The notes below the pieces were generated by a model. The model had not been told where the DNA came from. It made no database searches and saw only the letters and a list, made by a program, of their open reading frames with translations. Below, one piece after another: positions 26,271 through 34,713 of a stretch of DNA of 64,000 nt. Source of the DNA: Streptomyces phaeolivaceus (GTDB taxonomy: Bacteria > Actinomycetota > Actinomycetes > Streptomycetales > Streptomycetaceae); assembly GCF_009184865.1 (NCBI RefSeq), contig NZ_CP045096.1, positions 6,138,001 to 6,202,000 on the forward strand. Direction: 5' to 3'. The number at the start of each line of letters is the position of its first letter. Position 1 is the first letter of the stretch. The translations under genes were made by a program, and so were the position numbers.

Positions 26271-27296
26271 GTGGCCGGCACTTCGAGCGCAGCAGGTCGT
26301 CCTGCCCGGCCGCCGGCCCTTCGGCCGGGGGACGTCATCGGGGTCGTCAGCCCGTCCGGTCCCGGCGCCCCTGTAGCGCCGGGGCGGTTCGGCCGCGCGG
26401 TCCACGCCCTGAAGGACATGGGGTTCGAGGTCAGAGCGGGCTCGCGGACCTGGAGCACCGGTGACAGCGCGGGCACGCCGCAGGAGCGTGCAGCCGAGAT
26501 CAACGAGTTCCTCCGCGATCCCGATGTACGGGCGGTCATCGCGACTATCGGGGGGCACACGTGCAACGCGATCCTGCCACTGGTCGACTACACCGCGCTC
26601 CGTGAGCAGCCCACGATCCTCGTCGGCTACAGCGACATCACGGCGCTGTTGCTCGCCTGCGTCGCCAAGTCGAATGTCGTGACCTTCCACGGACCGACGG
26701 TGATGGCGGAGTTCGGAGAGTTCCCGGCCCCTCTCTCGTACACCCGGGACTCTTTCCTCACCACCTTGACCCGGCCCGTCGCCGCTGGCCTGTTCCGGCA
26801 GCCCACGGAGTGGAGTGACGAATTCCTGCTCTGGGACTCCGAGGACGGCCGAGCACGGTCGCTCAACACCTGTCGGCCCCCGGCATGGCTCGTAGGGGGA
26901 AGCGGCGCCGGACCGCTGCTCGGCGGCAATCTCGACACTTTGTCCATCCTGGGTGGCACCGAGTACCTGCCCGACTTCCGCGGTGCGGTCCTGCTGTGGG
27001 AGACCTGCGCCACCTCCCTCGCCAGGATCGACCAGCTTCTGACACACCTGGAGATGCTGGGCGTCATGGACGATCTGGCGGGGATGGTCGTGGGCCATGG
27101 GTTCCGGGCTTCCCCGGAGTTCGAGGGTGAGCTGCACACGCATTTGGCCGAGCGATACGCCGATCGCGGGTTCCCCGTCGTCGCGGGTGTGCTGGCCGGC
27201 CACTGCGACCCCATGCCGACCCTGCCACTGGGGTGCCGAGTCGCCCTGGACTCGGGGCGCCGCGTGATCGAGGTGATCGATGCCGCTGTTGGATGA
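26271..27296 (+). CDS. S66 LD-carboxypeptidase / MccF-like serine peptidase
   Basis: This 341-residue S66 peptidase has the full triad: Ser121 in ILVGYSDITALL, Glu244 in VLLWETC and His311 in AGHCDP. GPLLGGNLDTLSILGGT is typical of the MccF branch, whose Escherichia coli founder (Ser118/Glu243/His310 by memory) detoxifies the aspartyl-tRNA synthetase inhibitor microcin C by cutting its amide-linked adenylate mimic. Murein LD-carboxypeptidases share the fold, so a cell-wall role is not excluded. There is no signal peptide, which favours a cytoplasmic immunity function. GTG start; 17-base overlap with the next gene. Confidence 0.8.
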   Translation: MAGTSSAAGRPARPPALRPGDVIGVVSPSGPGAPVAPGRFGRAVHALKDMGFEVRAGSRTWSTGDSAGTPQERAAEINEFLRDPDVRAVIATIGGHTCNAILPLVDYTALREQPTILVGYSDITALLLACVAKSNVVTFHGPTVMAEFGEFPAPLSYTRDSFLTTLTRPVAAGLFRQPTEWSDEFLLWDSEDGRARSLNTCRPPAWLVGGSGAGPLLGGNLDTLSILGGTEYLPDFRGAVLLWETCATSLARIDQLLTHLEMLGVMDDLAGMVVGHGFRASPEFEGELHTHLAERYADRGFPVVAGVLAGHCDPMPTLPLGCRVALDSGRRVIEVIDAAVG

Positions 27297-27756
27297 CGAG
27301 GTCAGCGCGTGCGTGGCGCGGCTTCTCGGCGAGAACGGGTTCACACGACTGCTCGCGGTGCCGTCCTTCCCGGTCGGCAGCCCGCAGGGCTTTCACTATC
27401 CGCTCCGGACCGAGATGTCGGACGGCAGCGAGTGGTATCTGCGCTCCTGGGGCACCGACTTCCGGACCGTGAGCAGGGCATGGCTTCGCGGGGGCCTCAC
27501 CGCTGCCTTCTCGCTCGGCTGGGCGGTCCTGCCGGAAGGGCAGACCGACCGGCTGCTCATGATCGAAGCCTTCGGCACGGACGCTTCCGCGGCGGACAGC
27601 CTCCAGAAGCGGGCCCTGGGCCTAGTCGAGCCCTATACGTGCCGGTCAGCCGTCGCGGAGAGCGAGCAGTGGGATCACGTGAGGCTGCGCATCGCGGCGC
27701 TGCTGCGCTCGGACCCAATTCACAGCCCGGACGGGAGTGCTCTTGGTGATCAGTGA
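27280..27756 (+). CDS. Unknown 158-residue protein
   Basis: I do not recognise a family. The protein is soluble, with segments FHYPLRTEMSDGSEWYLRSW and LTAAFSLGWAVLPEGQTDRL that look like alternating strand and helix, and no membrane segment or metal motif. ATG 27280 is preceded by GAGGTGAT and overlaps the S66 peptidase; the 3' end overlaps the ProRS-like gene. This tight packing suggests a partner of one of those products. Confidence 0.6.
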   Translation: MPLLDDEVSACVARLLGENGFTRLLAVPSFPVGSPQGFHYPLRTEMSDGSEWYLRSWGTDFRTVSRAWLRGGLTAAFSLGWAVLPEGQTDRLLMIEAFGTDASAADSLQKRALGLVEPYTCRSAVAESEQWDHVRLRIAALLRSDPIHSPDGSALGDQ

Positions 27757-28981
27757 CGCCTACCTTCGTACGCTGGAAGCTGCCCGGTTCGTGATGCCCG
27801 GCTCCTACGGCCGGGGGATCCCGGTGTGGCAGGACGCCGGTCTCCGGGCTGCTCGCCGCCTGGTGTCGGCTTTTGAGTCGGCTCTCGGACAATGGTGGAC
27901 ACCCCGCGTCGTTGAGCACCCCTTCCTCATGCCCGCCGCCGAGTACAAAGAGGTCTTCGGCGACTACACCAATGTCTACGAGACAACGGTCCCCGAAGCA
28001 GGCGGGTCATATGTGCTCGCCCCCGACAACATGCCGGCCAGTGTCGGACTGTTGCGCAAGCACGGGGGTGACGAGCCTTTGGTGGCTGTCGGAGGGCTGT
28101 TGCGCGTGCTGCCGGGCGGGGCTCAGCCGCTCTTTCGCGACCGGCACATCTGGCCCGCCGTCCAGGTGACGCATCTTGTCAGCGAACAGAGCGCTGTTGC
28201 GGAGCTGGAGCGGCATCGGCTCGCGGTCGCACAGCTGCACGAGATGCTCTGCCTCCCCGTGATGACGGTGCGCACCGGGAGCCTTGCCTCCTACGGCAGG
28301 ACGACCTATCTGACGGTCAGTTGCCTGCCTGACGGGCGGCCCACGGTCACGGCCACGCTCTACGTGATGTCGGGCCGCTACCGAGACAGACTGCCCACTG
28401 ACTCCGAGGTGATCGATGTCGGGTTCACCGGAAAACTCTTGGCTCTCGTGGCCCTGCACCACCGGGACGCCTTCGGGCTTGTCCTCCCCTCGGTCCTTGC
28501 TGAGACGCAGGTCGGTCTTCTCGTCGAGGAGGAGGACCGACAGAGCCAGAAGTGGCTGACGGCCCAAACCCAAGCCGGGGTCCGGGTCCGCCCGATGCAC
28601 TCCGCACCACCGCCGTACGCCCGCCGGCGGGCGGAGCGACGTCTGCTCCGGCAAGGTGTCCCGCTCATAGTCGGCGTACGAAATGAAGCTCTCCGCATGG
28701 CCCGCAGGTACCCGCTGTGCCGGTCAGATCTCCCCGCCCTTCCGGAGTCACGGGTGCTGCACGGCGAACTCACCGCACACGATGACCGGCTCAGACGGAT
28801 CTCCGCCGCCCGCTTCTCGGCTGGGCTGAGGGAGGCAGGGCGTCTGGTCGCGCGCTGTGACAGATGCGCCGAGGCGAACGGAGAAGAGATCTTCGGCTGG
28901 GCCGTTCCCGAGACGGGGGCGCCCTGCGACGCATGTGGAGCACCGGGGAGCGAAGTCCTTCTGGGCGGACGCTTCTACTGA
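27746..28981 (+). CDS. Divergent ProRS-like class II synthetase paralogue
   Basis: This protein of about 411 residues follows the archaeal/eukaryotic-type prolyl-tRNA synthetase plan. A catalytic core opens with FLMPAAEYKEVFGDYTN, an anticodon-domain-like part contains RLLRQGVPLIVGVRNEAL, and the C-terminus has a zinc-binding-like segment with CDRC and CDAC ending LGGRFY. Several catalytic positions are changed. The RxE of motif 2 reads RVL, the later WQEG segment is lost, and the motif 3 Arg (STR) reads TGK. Normal prolyl-adenylate chemistry is therefore doubtful. GTG 27746, eight bases after GGGAG, is preferred over GTG 27737, which overlaps that site. Confidence 0.65.
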   Translation: MISDAYLRTLEAARFVMPGSYGRGIPVWQDAGLRAARRLVSAFESALGQWWTPRVVEHPFLMPAAEYKEVFGDYTNVYETTVPEAGGSYVLAPDNMPASVGLLRKHGGDEPLVAVGGLLRVLPGGAQPLFRDRHIWPAVQVTHLVSEQSAVAELERHRLAVAQLHEMLCLPVMTVRTGSLASYGRTTYLTVSCLPDGRPTVTATLYVMSGRYRDRLPTDSEVIDVGFTGKLLALVALHHRDAFGLVLPSVLAETQVGLLVEEEDRQSQKWLTAQTQAGVRVRPMHSAPPPYARRRAERRLLRQGVPLIVGVRNEALRMARRYPLCRSDLPALPESRVLHGELTAHDDRLRRISAARFSAGLREAGRLVARCDRCAEANGEEIFGWAVPETGAPCDACGAPGSEVLLGGRFY

Positions 28982-29009
28982 ATGCAAGTGTGATGGGAAG
29001 GAGAGCGAC

Positions 29010-29930
29010 ATGAGATCGCTGCGCGATTCGAATGAAGTGCGCGACGACCCGGATGCATTGGCGGAACGGCTTCGTGAGGAGGGTTATGTCTATCTGCCCG
29101 GCGCTCTCGACCGGGCCCGTGTGGAAGCCGTTTCCGCTGACCTTCGGGCCGCGCTGCACAGGGTCGGCTGGCTGGACGAACCCGGTACGACGCGGGTGCG
29201 TGCCCGCGATCGCAAGTTCACCGGCGAGTCACTGAGCGGGGGATACGCTGCGCTGCAGAGCGTCGAGTCGTTCCATGCGCTGGCGCATGACCAGGTTCTT
29301 CTTGACATCACCTCCGGGCTCATCGGCGGTCCTGTCTTTTGCCATCCGGCGCATGTCGGCAGGGTCGCGTTTCCCGTTGACGGTCCGGCGGGCTTCTTCA
29401 CCAGGCCGCACCAGGACTTCTCGGTCCTTCATGTCACCACGGACGTGCTCACGATCTGGATCCCGTTCACGCCCTGCTCGGGCGACCACCAGGGACTGTG
29501 CATCCTTCCCGGCTCGCACCGGGAGGGGTTCCGGGTCCCGGACCCCACGATGGGCGGCGCGCGTCCCCTGTATATGCGCGAAGAACCCCAGGATCCGCGG
29601 TGGGCCACGGCCGACTACCAGCTCGGTGACATCGTCGTCTTCCACAGCCTCACGGTGCATGGATCGATGGCCAACCTCAGCGACGCTGTCCGTCTGTCGG
29701 CCGACATTCGGTACCAGCTGCCCACAGATCCGATACGTCCGGAGTTCCTTCACCCACATGGATGGCCGCGCACTCCCGACTGGCCGGAGCTGACACAGGG
29801 GTGGACGTCGCAGCGGTGGATATCAACTCCCGCAGATGTTCCGCAGATACCTACGCCGCCCGGTCTCGACTACCTGGAGATGCTGCAGCAGATCGAGCCT
29901 CCACCGTCGCGCATTCTTTCCGGCTCATGA
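29010..29930 (+). CDS. Phytanoyl-CoA dioxygenase family (Fe(II)/2-oxoglutarate) oxygenase
   Basis: This 306-residue PhyH-type oxygenase carries the iron ligands HxD in RPHQDFSVLHV and the distal His in HSLTVHGSMANLSD, followed by the 2-oxoglutarate-binding Arg region RLSADIRYQLP. LCILPGSHREG is a family landmark. In secondary metabolism these enzymes hydroxylate, desaturate or epimerise unactivated carbons. ATG 29010 is supported by AAGGAG at 28998-29003. The gene overlaps the FkbM methyltransferase as ATGA. Confidence 0.87.
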   Translation: MRSLRDSNEVRDDPDALAERLREEGYVYLPGALDRARVEAVSADLRAALHRVGWLDEPGTTRVRARDRKFTGESLSGGYAALQSVESFHALAHDQVLLDITSGLIGGPVFCHPAHVGRVAFPVDGPAGFFTRPHQDFSVLHVTTDVLTIWIPFTPCSGDHQGLCILPGSHREGFRVPDPTMGGARPLYMREEPQDPRWATADYQLGDIVVFHSLTVHGSMANLSDAVRLSADIRYQLPTDPIRPEFLHPHGWPRTPDWPELTQGWTSQRWISTPADVPQIPTPPGLDYLEMLQQIEPPPSRILSGS

Positions 29931-30766
29931 AGGGCCACCTGATCAAGACGGGAAGGTCCGTGTCAGACCTGTACCTTCAACCCGCGGTCGGCACCACGAT
30001 CGAGCCGGAGGCCATTGCAGAACTGTGTACGCGCCTTCGCGCACCGGACTGCCCGCCGCAGGGCATCGTCCAGCTCGGCGAATGGGAGCTGGAATACCGG
30101 CACGCCAGGGCGTTCGCGTACACCGTTGAACTACTGTTCCGAGACGGTATCTACGATCTCGACGGCCTGGCGCGGTCTGGCGTCATCCTTGACGGCGGCG
30201 CCTGGCTCGGGCTCAGCGTGCTGCGCTTCCGCTCCCTGTTCCCTGATGTGCTGATCCATGCCTTCGAGCCCGATCCGGCGCTGTTCGAGGTATTGACGAG
30301 GAACTTGGAGCGCAACGGAATACGGAACGTGGAGGCGCACAATGTGGCCCTCGCCGACCGTGAGGACGAACTGGAGTTCCTCGCCACCGGAACCGACGCC
30401 GGAAGCCTGTGTGTCCGGGCGCGTGAAGGCCACCTCACGAGAGTGCCGACCCGTGTGCTGAGCGATTTTGTGTCGTCACCCGTCTCGCTGCTCAAGCTCA
30501 ATGTCGAGGGGTCCGAGTGGGACGTCATCGACGAGCTTGGTGACCGCCTCGCTCTCGTGGACCAAGTCCTCATCGAGTACCACGGATTCAACGAACTGCC
30601 GCAGACGCTCCACCGCATTCTCGGTCGCCTCGACGAGTACGGATTCACCTACATCGTCAGTCATTTCGACGAGCGGAACCATGCCTGTGTGCCTCCACTG
30701 AGGCTCACCGCCGACTTCCGGTACTTCCTGCTGATCTATGCCCGCAAGCTCGATACCGCGAAATGA
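29927..30766 (+). CDS. FkbM-family methyltransferase
   Basis: This 279-residue FkbM methyltransferase has motif I VILDGGAWLGLSVLRF, then IHAFEPDPALFEVLTRNL, and the later LLKLNVEGSEWDVIDEL with the family's Asn/Glu pattern. FkbM enzymes usually O-methylate sugar or polyketide hydroxyls. Longer upstream frames exist, but ATG 29927 overlapping the previous stop gives the usual N-terminus. It belongs to the same tight run of genes. Confidence 0.85.
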   Translation: MKGHLIKTGRSVSDLYLQPAVGTTIEPEAIAELCTRLRAPDCPPQGIVQLGEWELEYRHARAFAYTVELLFRDGIYDLDGLARSGVILDGGAWLGLSVLRFRSLFPDVLIHAFEPDPALFEVLTRNLERNGIRNVEAHNVALADREDELEFLATGTDAGSLCVRAREGHLTRVPTRVLSDFVSSPVSLLKLNVEGSEWDVIDELGDRLALVDQVLIEYHGFNELPQTLHRILGRLDEYGFTYIVSHFDERNHACVPPLRLTADFRYFLLIYARKLDTAK

Positions 30767-30777
30767 GGTGATCATGG

Positions 30778-31515
30778 ATGGGACTCTTCTCCGACCATCA
30801 GCCCATGTTCGTCGAGGTTGAGACGACCACGTACTGCAACCGACGGTGCACCTACTGTCCCAACAGCATGTTCGACCGCGGGCTGCGGAAGAACGAGGTG
30901 CAGATGCCCGAGGACCTGTTCCACAAAATCGTGCAGGACCTGGGACGCAACCACTTCTGCATGCAGTTCAGCCCGCACAACTACGGCGAACCACTGGCCG
31001 ACCCGCGTATGCCGCACCTTCTCGAGATGGCCAGGCACGAGATGCCGAAGGCCCGTATCGCCCTTTACACCAACGGCGACTTCCTCACACCTCAGCTCTT
31101 CGAGAAGCTCACCCCCTCCGTCGACGCCTTCGTCATCACCCAACACGGCGAGAAGATGCCACCCGGTGTCAAGGAGATATTCGACGAGTCCGGGGGTTCC
31201 CATCCGAAGATCCGCTACAAGACCGCGCAGATGATCAAGGCGAACGCCTCCAACCGGGCCGGGCTCATCCCCATGCAGATCAAGCGCCGCGAGGCATGCG
31301 GCGTGGTGATGAACGAGTTGCACATCAATGCCCACGGCCAACTCATCCTGTGCTGTGAGGACTTCCTTGCCCAGAAGGTCTTCGGGAATATGAGGGACAT
31401 GACGATCGAGGAGGCCTGGTCCTCGGAGGAGCGTCTGCGGGTGCACCGGGGCAATGTCCGTGGCGACTTCACGTTGGATCAATGCGCCACCTGTGGCCAC
31501 GGCCGGATCACATGA
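30778..31515 (+). CDS. Radical SAM enzyme with SPASM-like C-terminus
   Basis: This 245-residue radical SAM protein has the 4Fe-4S cysteines Cys20, Cys24 and Cys27 (CNRRCTYC). EVETTTYC precedes them and YGEPLADPRM is the usual GE motif. The C-terminal region has LILCCEDF and QCATCGHGR, a cysteine-rich SPASM- or twitch-like auxiliary cluster site. It is shorter than most peptide-modifying SPASM enzymes. GAGGTGAT precedes ATG 30778. It may dehydrogenate, epimerise or rearrange a sugar- or amino-acid-derived intermediate; no precursor peptide is nearby. Confidence 0.83.
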   Translation: MGLFSDHQPMFVEVETTTYCNRRCTYCPNSMFDRGLRKNEVQMPEDLFHKIVQDLGRNHFCMQFSPHNYGEPLADPRMPHLLEMARHEMPKARIALYTNGDFLTPQLFEKLTPSVDAFVITQHGEKMPPGVKEIFDESGGSHPKIRYKTAQMIKANASNRAGLIPMQIKRREACGVVMNELHINAHGQLILCCEDFLAQKVFGNMRDMTIEEAWSSEERLRVHRGNVRGDFTLDQCATCGHGRIT

Positions 31516-32291
31516 TCTCCGGCGTTTCGTACGAGCGAGTGGTGGCCCTGTCGCCGCATTTCGACGACGCGGTGCTGTCCGTCGGCGGCTTGCTCGGGGA
31601 CCTGGCCGGCCGGACCCTCGTCGTCACCGTGCACGGCGGCTCTCCCTCGGACGACGCCCCGTCCGACTGGGATCGGCTGTGCGGGTTCGCATCCGCCACC
31701 GCTGCGTCGTCGGCCAGAGGGCGGGAGGACCGGGTCGCCTGCGGCGTCATCGGTGCGGAGTGCGCGCATCTGCCTCTCCCGGACGGCGCCTATGGCGCAC
31801 CCGCGTCCGTCGACGCGCTGACGGACGCGTTGCGGGCGCATGTCACCGAGGACACCCTGGTGCTCGTCCCGGCCGGCGTCTGCCGCCACGCGGACCACCA
31901 CCGCACCAGGGACACGGCTCTGAAGACGCTGGCGGAGATGGGCGTGGGCCAGGTGTGGCTCTACGCCGACCAGCCCTACGCGAGCAGGTCGGGCCACTGG
32001 GGCGGGCCCGGCGCGGAAACGCTGGCCGATGAGGTGTGGAGGGAACGCATGGCCTGGGTCGTCGAGAATTTCGGCCTTCCAGAAGCCAGGACTCTGCGCC
32101 TCACGGCGGAGGCTTGGGCGGTGAAGCACCGAGCGATCCTGGCGTACGCGTCACAGTTGGGTCCGCTCGCCACGTACGCCGGCCATTTCCTCGCCTTAGA
32201 CGGGCCCTTGCGAACAGAAATGATCTGGCGGGTGGGACTGCGGCCTACGCCCTCGTCCCCCGGCGAAGCGGAAAGAGAAGGCAGGGCGTGA
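31512..32291 (+). CDS. PIG-L family deacetylase
   Basis: This 259-residue LmbE/PIG-L zinc amidase has the metal motif LSPHFDDAVLSVGG and the later CRHADHHRTRD, which supplies the third metal ligand His. Relatives remove N-acetyl from GlcNAc-inositol (mycothiol), teicoplanin pseudoaglycone and other aminosugar conjugates. In this cluster it may unmask a sugar amine for later aminoacylation; that step is inferred. ATG 31512 overlaps the radical SAM stop. Confidence 0.87.
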   Translation: MISGVSYERVVALSPHFDDAVLSVGGLLGDLAGRTLVVTVHGGSPSDDAPSDWDRLCGFASATAASSARGREDRVACGVIGAECAHLPLPDGAYGAPASVDALTDALRAHVTEDTLVLVPAGVCRHADHHRTRDTALKTLAEMGVGQVWLYADQPYASRSGHWGGPGAETLADEVWRERMAWVVENFGLPEARTLRLTAEAWAVKHRAILAYASQLGPLATYAGHFLALDGPLRTEMIWRVGLRPTPSSPGEAEREGRA

Positions 32292-33037
32292 ACATCTTCT
32301 TCTACTGGTCCGGTCAGGAATTCGACTTCAGTCATTTTCTCGCCGTCGCGTCTGCCGCGCGTCACGCGCCGGGCGCGGACGTCGTCGTGGTGGTGGACGA
32401 GCGGCCGGTGGACAACGTTCATTTCGAACGAGTCCAGCGACTCCCCGGCGTGACGGTGGAGCCGTTGAGCCTCGGCTCGCTGGTGTCGCCGGAGTTGCGA
32501 CGCCTCTACCCGCGCCTGCGGTTCGTGGCGCACCGCTCGGACCTCGTGCGGCTTGCCCTGCTGGAGAAGTACGGGGGGTTGTATCTCGACACCGACACCC
32601 TGACTGTTCGTGACCTCAGCGGAACGCCCGAGGTCCTCCTGCTCGAGGACGGCAAGATCGTCTACTTGGGCTGCTTCGCCCTCCCGGCGGGACACCCCGT
32701 CCTGGCCACCATGCTGACGGCGCTGGAGGCCATGCCGGAGGCCGATCTGGATGTCCACCAGAGCATCATCTACACTTGGACACATATCGTGCGCGATCAC
32801 TCACCAAAAGTGACCTTCGGCGATCTTGGCGCTTACATCCCCGTGCACTGGAAGAGCTGGGAGCGTGTATTCACCGAGCGCCTTCCGGTGGACGGCATCC
32901 GCATCTTGCACCACTACGGCCACTTCAGTCACCGGTACACGCGTACGATGGACGAAGCGTGGATCCACCGTAATGACTGCCTGTTCAGTGACCTCGCACG
33001 GCCCCTGCTGAGCGACCTGCACGCCCTGGGATGGTAG
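32288..33037 (+). CDS. GT32-type glycosyltransferase (DXD sugar-binding family)
   Basis: This 249-residue protein has AHRSDLVRLALLEKYGGLYLDTDTL, the hallmark of the Gly_transf_sug family in which the DxD residues bind the metal-nucleotide-sugar, followed by the late HHYGHFSHR. Such enzymes transfer hexoses or hexosamines. GTG 32288 overlaps the PIG-L stop. Together with the deacetylase gene it points to a glycosidic product. Confidence 0.8.
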   Translation: MNIFFYWSGQEFDFSHFLAVASAARHAPGADVVVVVDERPVDNVHFERVQRLPGVTVEPLSLGSLVSPELRRLYPRLRFVAHRSDLVRLALLEKYGGLYLDTDTLTVRDLSGTPEVLLLEDGKIVYLGCFALPAGHPVLATMLTALEAMPEADLDVHQSIIYTWTHIVRDHSPKVTFGDLGAYIPVHWKSWERVFTERLPVDGIRILHHYGHFSHRYTRTMDEAWIHRNDCLFSDLARPLLSDLHALGW

Positions 33038-33142
33038 GGCGCGTGCGCGGATATCCTGTCTCCGGCGTGCGGAGCGGCGAGATAGTCTACCAGTAGGGAA
33101 GCGTCGGGCGACCGGCGAACTGCGGACAGTTGTGAGGGCAAA

Positions 33143-34708
33143 GTGAGCACCAGCAGTTTCATCTCGGCCACGATTCCATACGTGAATTCCCGGCCCCACC
33201 TCGGGCATGCGCTGGAGTACGTTCAGGCAGACTGCTTTGCGCGCTTGCAACGCCTACAGGGACGTGATGTCTACTTTCTCACGGGCTCGGACGAGAACAG
33301 CCTGAAGAACGTTCTCGCGGCTGAGCAGGAAGGAATTCCTACGCAGGAGCTCGTCGACCGGAACGTCGTTTTCTTCCAGGAGATGATCGAACGGTTGGAG
33401 CTGAGTCAGGATCAATTCATCCGGACGAGCGTCGACCCGCGCCATATCGCGGGCGCAACTCGGATCTGGGAATTGATCGCCGCCAGCGGGGACATCTACA
33501 AGAAGTCCTACGAGGGGCTGTACTGCGTCGGCTGCGAGCAGTTCTACGTGCCTTCCGAGCTGGTGGACGGTAAGTGCCCGGAGCACCACGTTGCGCCGGA
33601 GCGGGTCAGTGAGGAGAACTACTTCTTCCGGCTCTCCCGCTATCAGGATCAGCTTCTGGACGTCCTCAGGAGCGGCGAGCTTCAGGTGGTTCCCAAGAGC
33701 CGTTACAACGAAGTCGTGAGCTTCGTCGAATCCGGCCTCGCGGACATCAGTATTTCCCGTTCCACTGATCGTGCGCGGGGCTGGGGCATCCCGGTACCGG
33801 GCGATCCGAGCCAGGTGATCTACGTCTGGATCGACGCCCTCACCAACTACATCACCGCGCTGGGATGGGCCGAGGGGGACGACCTGTACAAGCGTTACTG
33901 GGAGGACGCGGACTCCCGCACGCACGTCCTCGGCAAGGGCGTCACGCGCTTCCACTCCGTCTACTGGCCGGCGATGCTGATGTCGGCCGGTCTCCCGCTG
34001 CCCACGGACACGTTCGTGCACGGTTACATCACGGCCAACGGGCAGAAGCTCAGCAAGTCGCTGGGGAACGCCATCGATCCCATGACGGTGATCGACAAGT
34101 ACGGCATCGACGCGGTGCGGTACGCGTTGCTCGCGGATCTCTCGCCGATCGAGGACGGAGATTTCAACGAGGAGCGGCTCGTCATGCGGTACACCACCGA
34201 TCTGGCCAATGGCCTCGGAAATCTGGTGAGTCGTGTGGCCAGCATGGTCGGGCGTTACCGGGACGGTGTGATTCCGCAGGCCGCGGGCGAGCTGACGGAC
34301 GATGACAAGCGGCTTGCCCGACAGGCCAAGGACAGTGTCGAAGGGGTGCAGGCGGCGATGAGCCGTTACGACCACCGTGACGCGCTGACGCACGTGGGCA
34401 ATCTGATTCGTGCTTCGAACGCCTATGTGGACAACAACGCGCCCTGGCACCTTGCCAAGGCCGTGGCCGCGGGAGACGAGACGGCGTCCGCCCGTATGGA
34501 CACCGTGTTCCTGTATCTCGCGGGGGCCATCCGCCAGGTGGGCCTGCTGATGTTGCCCTTCCTGCCGACGTCCGCCGAAAAGATCCTCAAGGTGCTGGGT
34601 GAGGAGAGCCACCGCCTCGTCGAGCCGTCGGCCTGGCTCGACGGCCTCGCGGGCAGGCCGATGGAGCGGCCCCTGCCGATCTTCCCCCGACTCGACGTGG
34701 TGGCCTGA
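33143..34708 (+). CDS. metG: Methionyl-tRNA synthetase (second-copy candidate)
   Basis: This 521-residue class I synthetase is complete in its catalytic parts: TIPYVNSRPHLGHA with HLGH at 19-22, a single zinc knuckle around Cys128, Cys131 and Cys145, VYVWIDALTNYITALGW for methionine binding, and KLSKS at 302-306. It ends with a helical anticodon-binding domain and lacks the C-terminal tRNA-binding extension. A housekeeping MetRS must exist elsewhere, so this copy, inside a biosynthetic cluster with an MccF-like peptidase, is either self-resistance or a supplier of activated methionine. It is separated by 105 bases from the upstream gene, so it may have its own promoter. Confidence 0.87.
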   Translation: MSTSSFISATIPYVNSRPHLGHALEYVQADCFARLQRLQGRDVYFLTGSDENSLKNVLAAEQEGIPTQELVDRNVVFFQEMIERLELSQDQFIRTSVDPRHIAGATRIWELIAASGDIYKKSYEGLYCVGCEQFYVPSELVDGKCPEHHVAPERVSEENYFFRLSRYQDQLLDVLRSGELQVVPKSRYNEVVSFVESGLADISISRSTDRARGWGIPVPGDPSQVIYVWIDALTNYITALGWAEGDDLYKRYWEDADSRTHVLGKGVTRFHSVYWPAMLMSAGLPLPTDTFVHGYITANGQKLSKSLGNAIDPMTVIDKYGIDAVRYALLADLSPIEDGDFNEERLVMRYTTDLANGLGNLVSRVASMVGRYRDGVIPQAAGELTDDDKRLARQAKDSVEGVQAAMSRYDHRDALTHVGNLIRASNAYVDNNAPWHLAKAVAAGDETASARMDTVFLYLAGAIRQVGLLMLPFLPTSAEKILKVLGEESHRLVEPSAWLDGLAGRPMERPLPIFPRLDVVA

Positions 34709-34713
34709 CAGTT

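Noticed and set aside
29762..29926. Longer N-terminus for the FkbM methyltransferase
   Set aside because: The added residues are an alternate-frame reading of the PhyH dioxygenase gene and do not resemble the FkbM family.
31482..31511. Upstream extension of the PIG-L deacetylase start
   Set aside because: The upstream ATG lies inside the radical SAM gene. ATG 31512 overlaps the stop in the usual coupled manner and gives the normal N-terminus.
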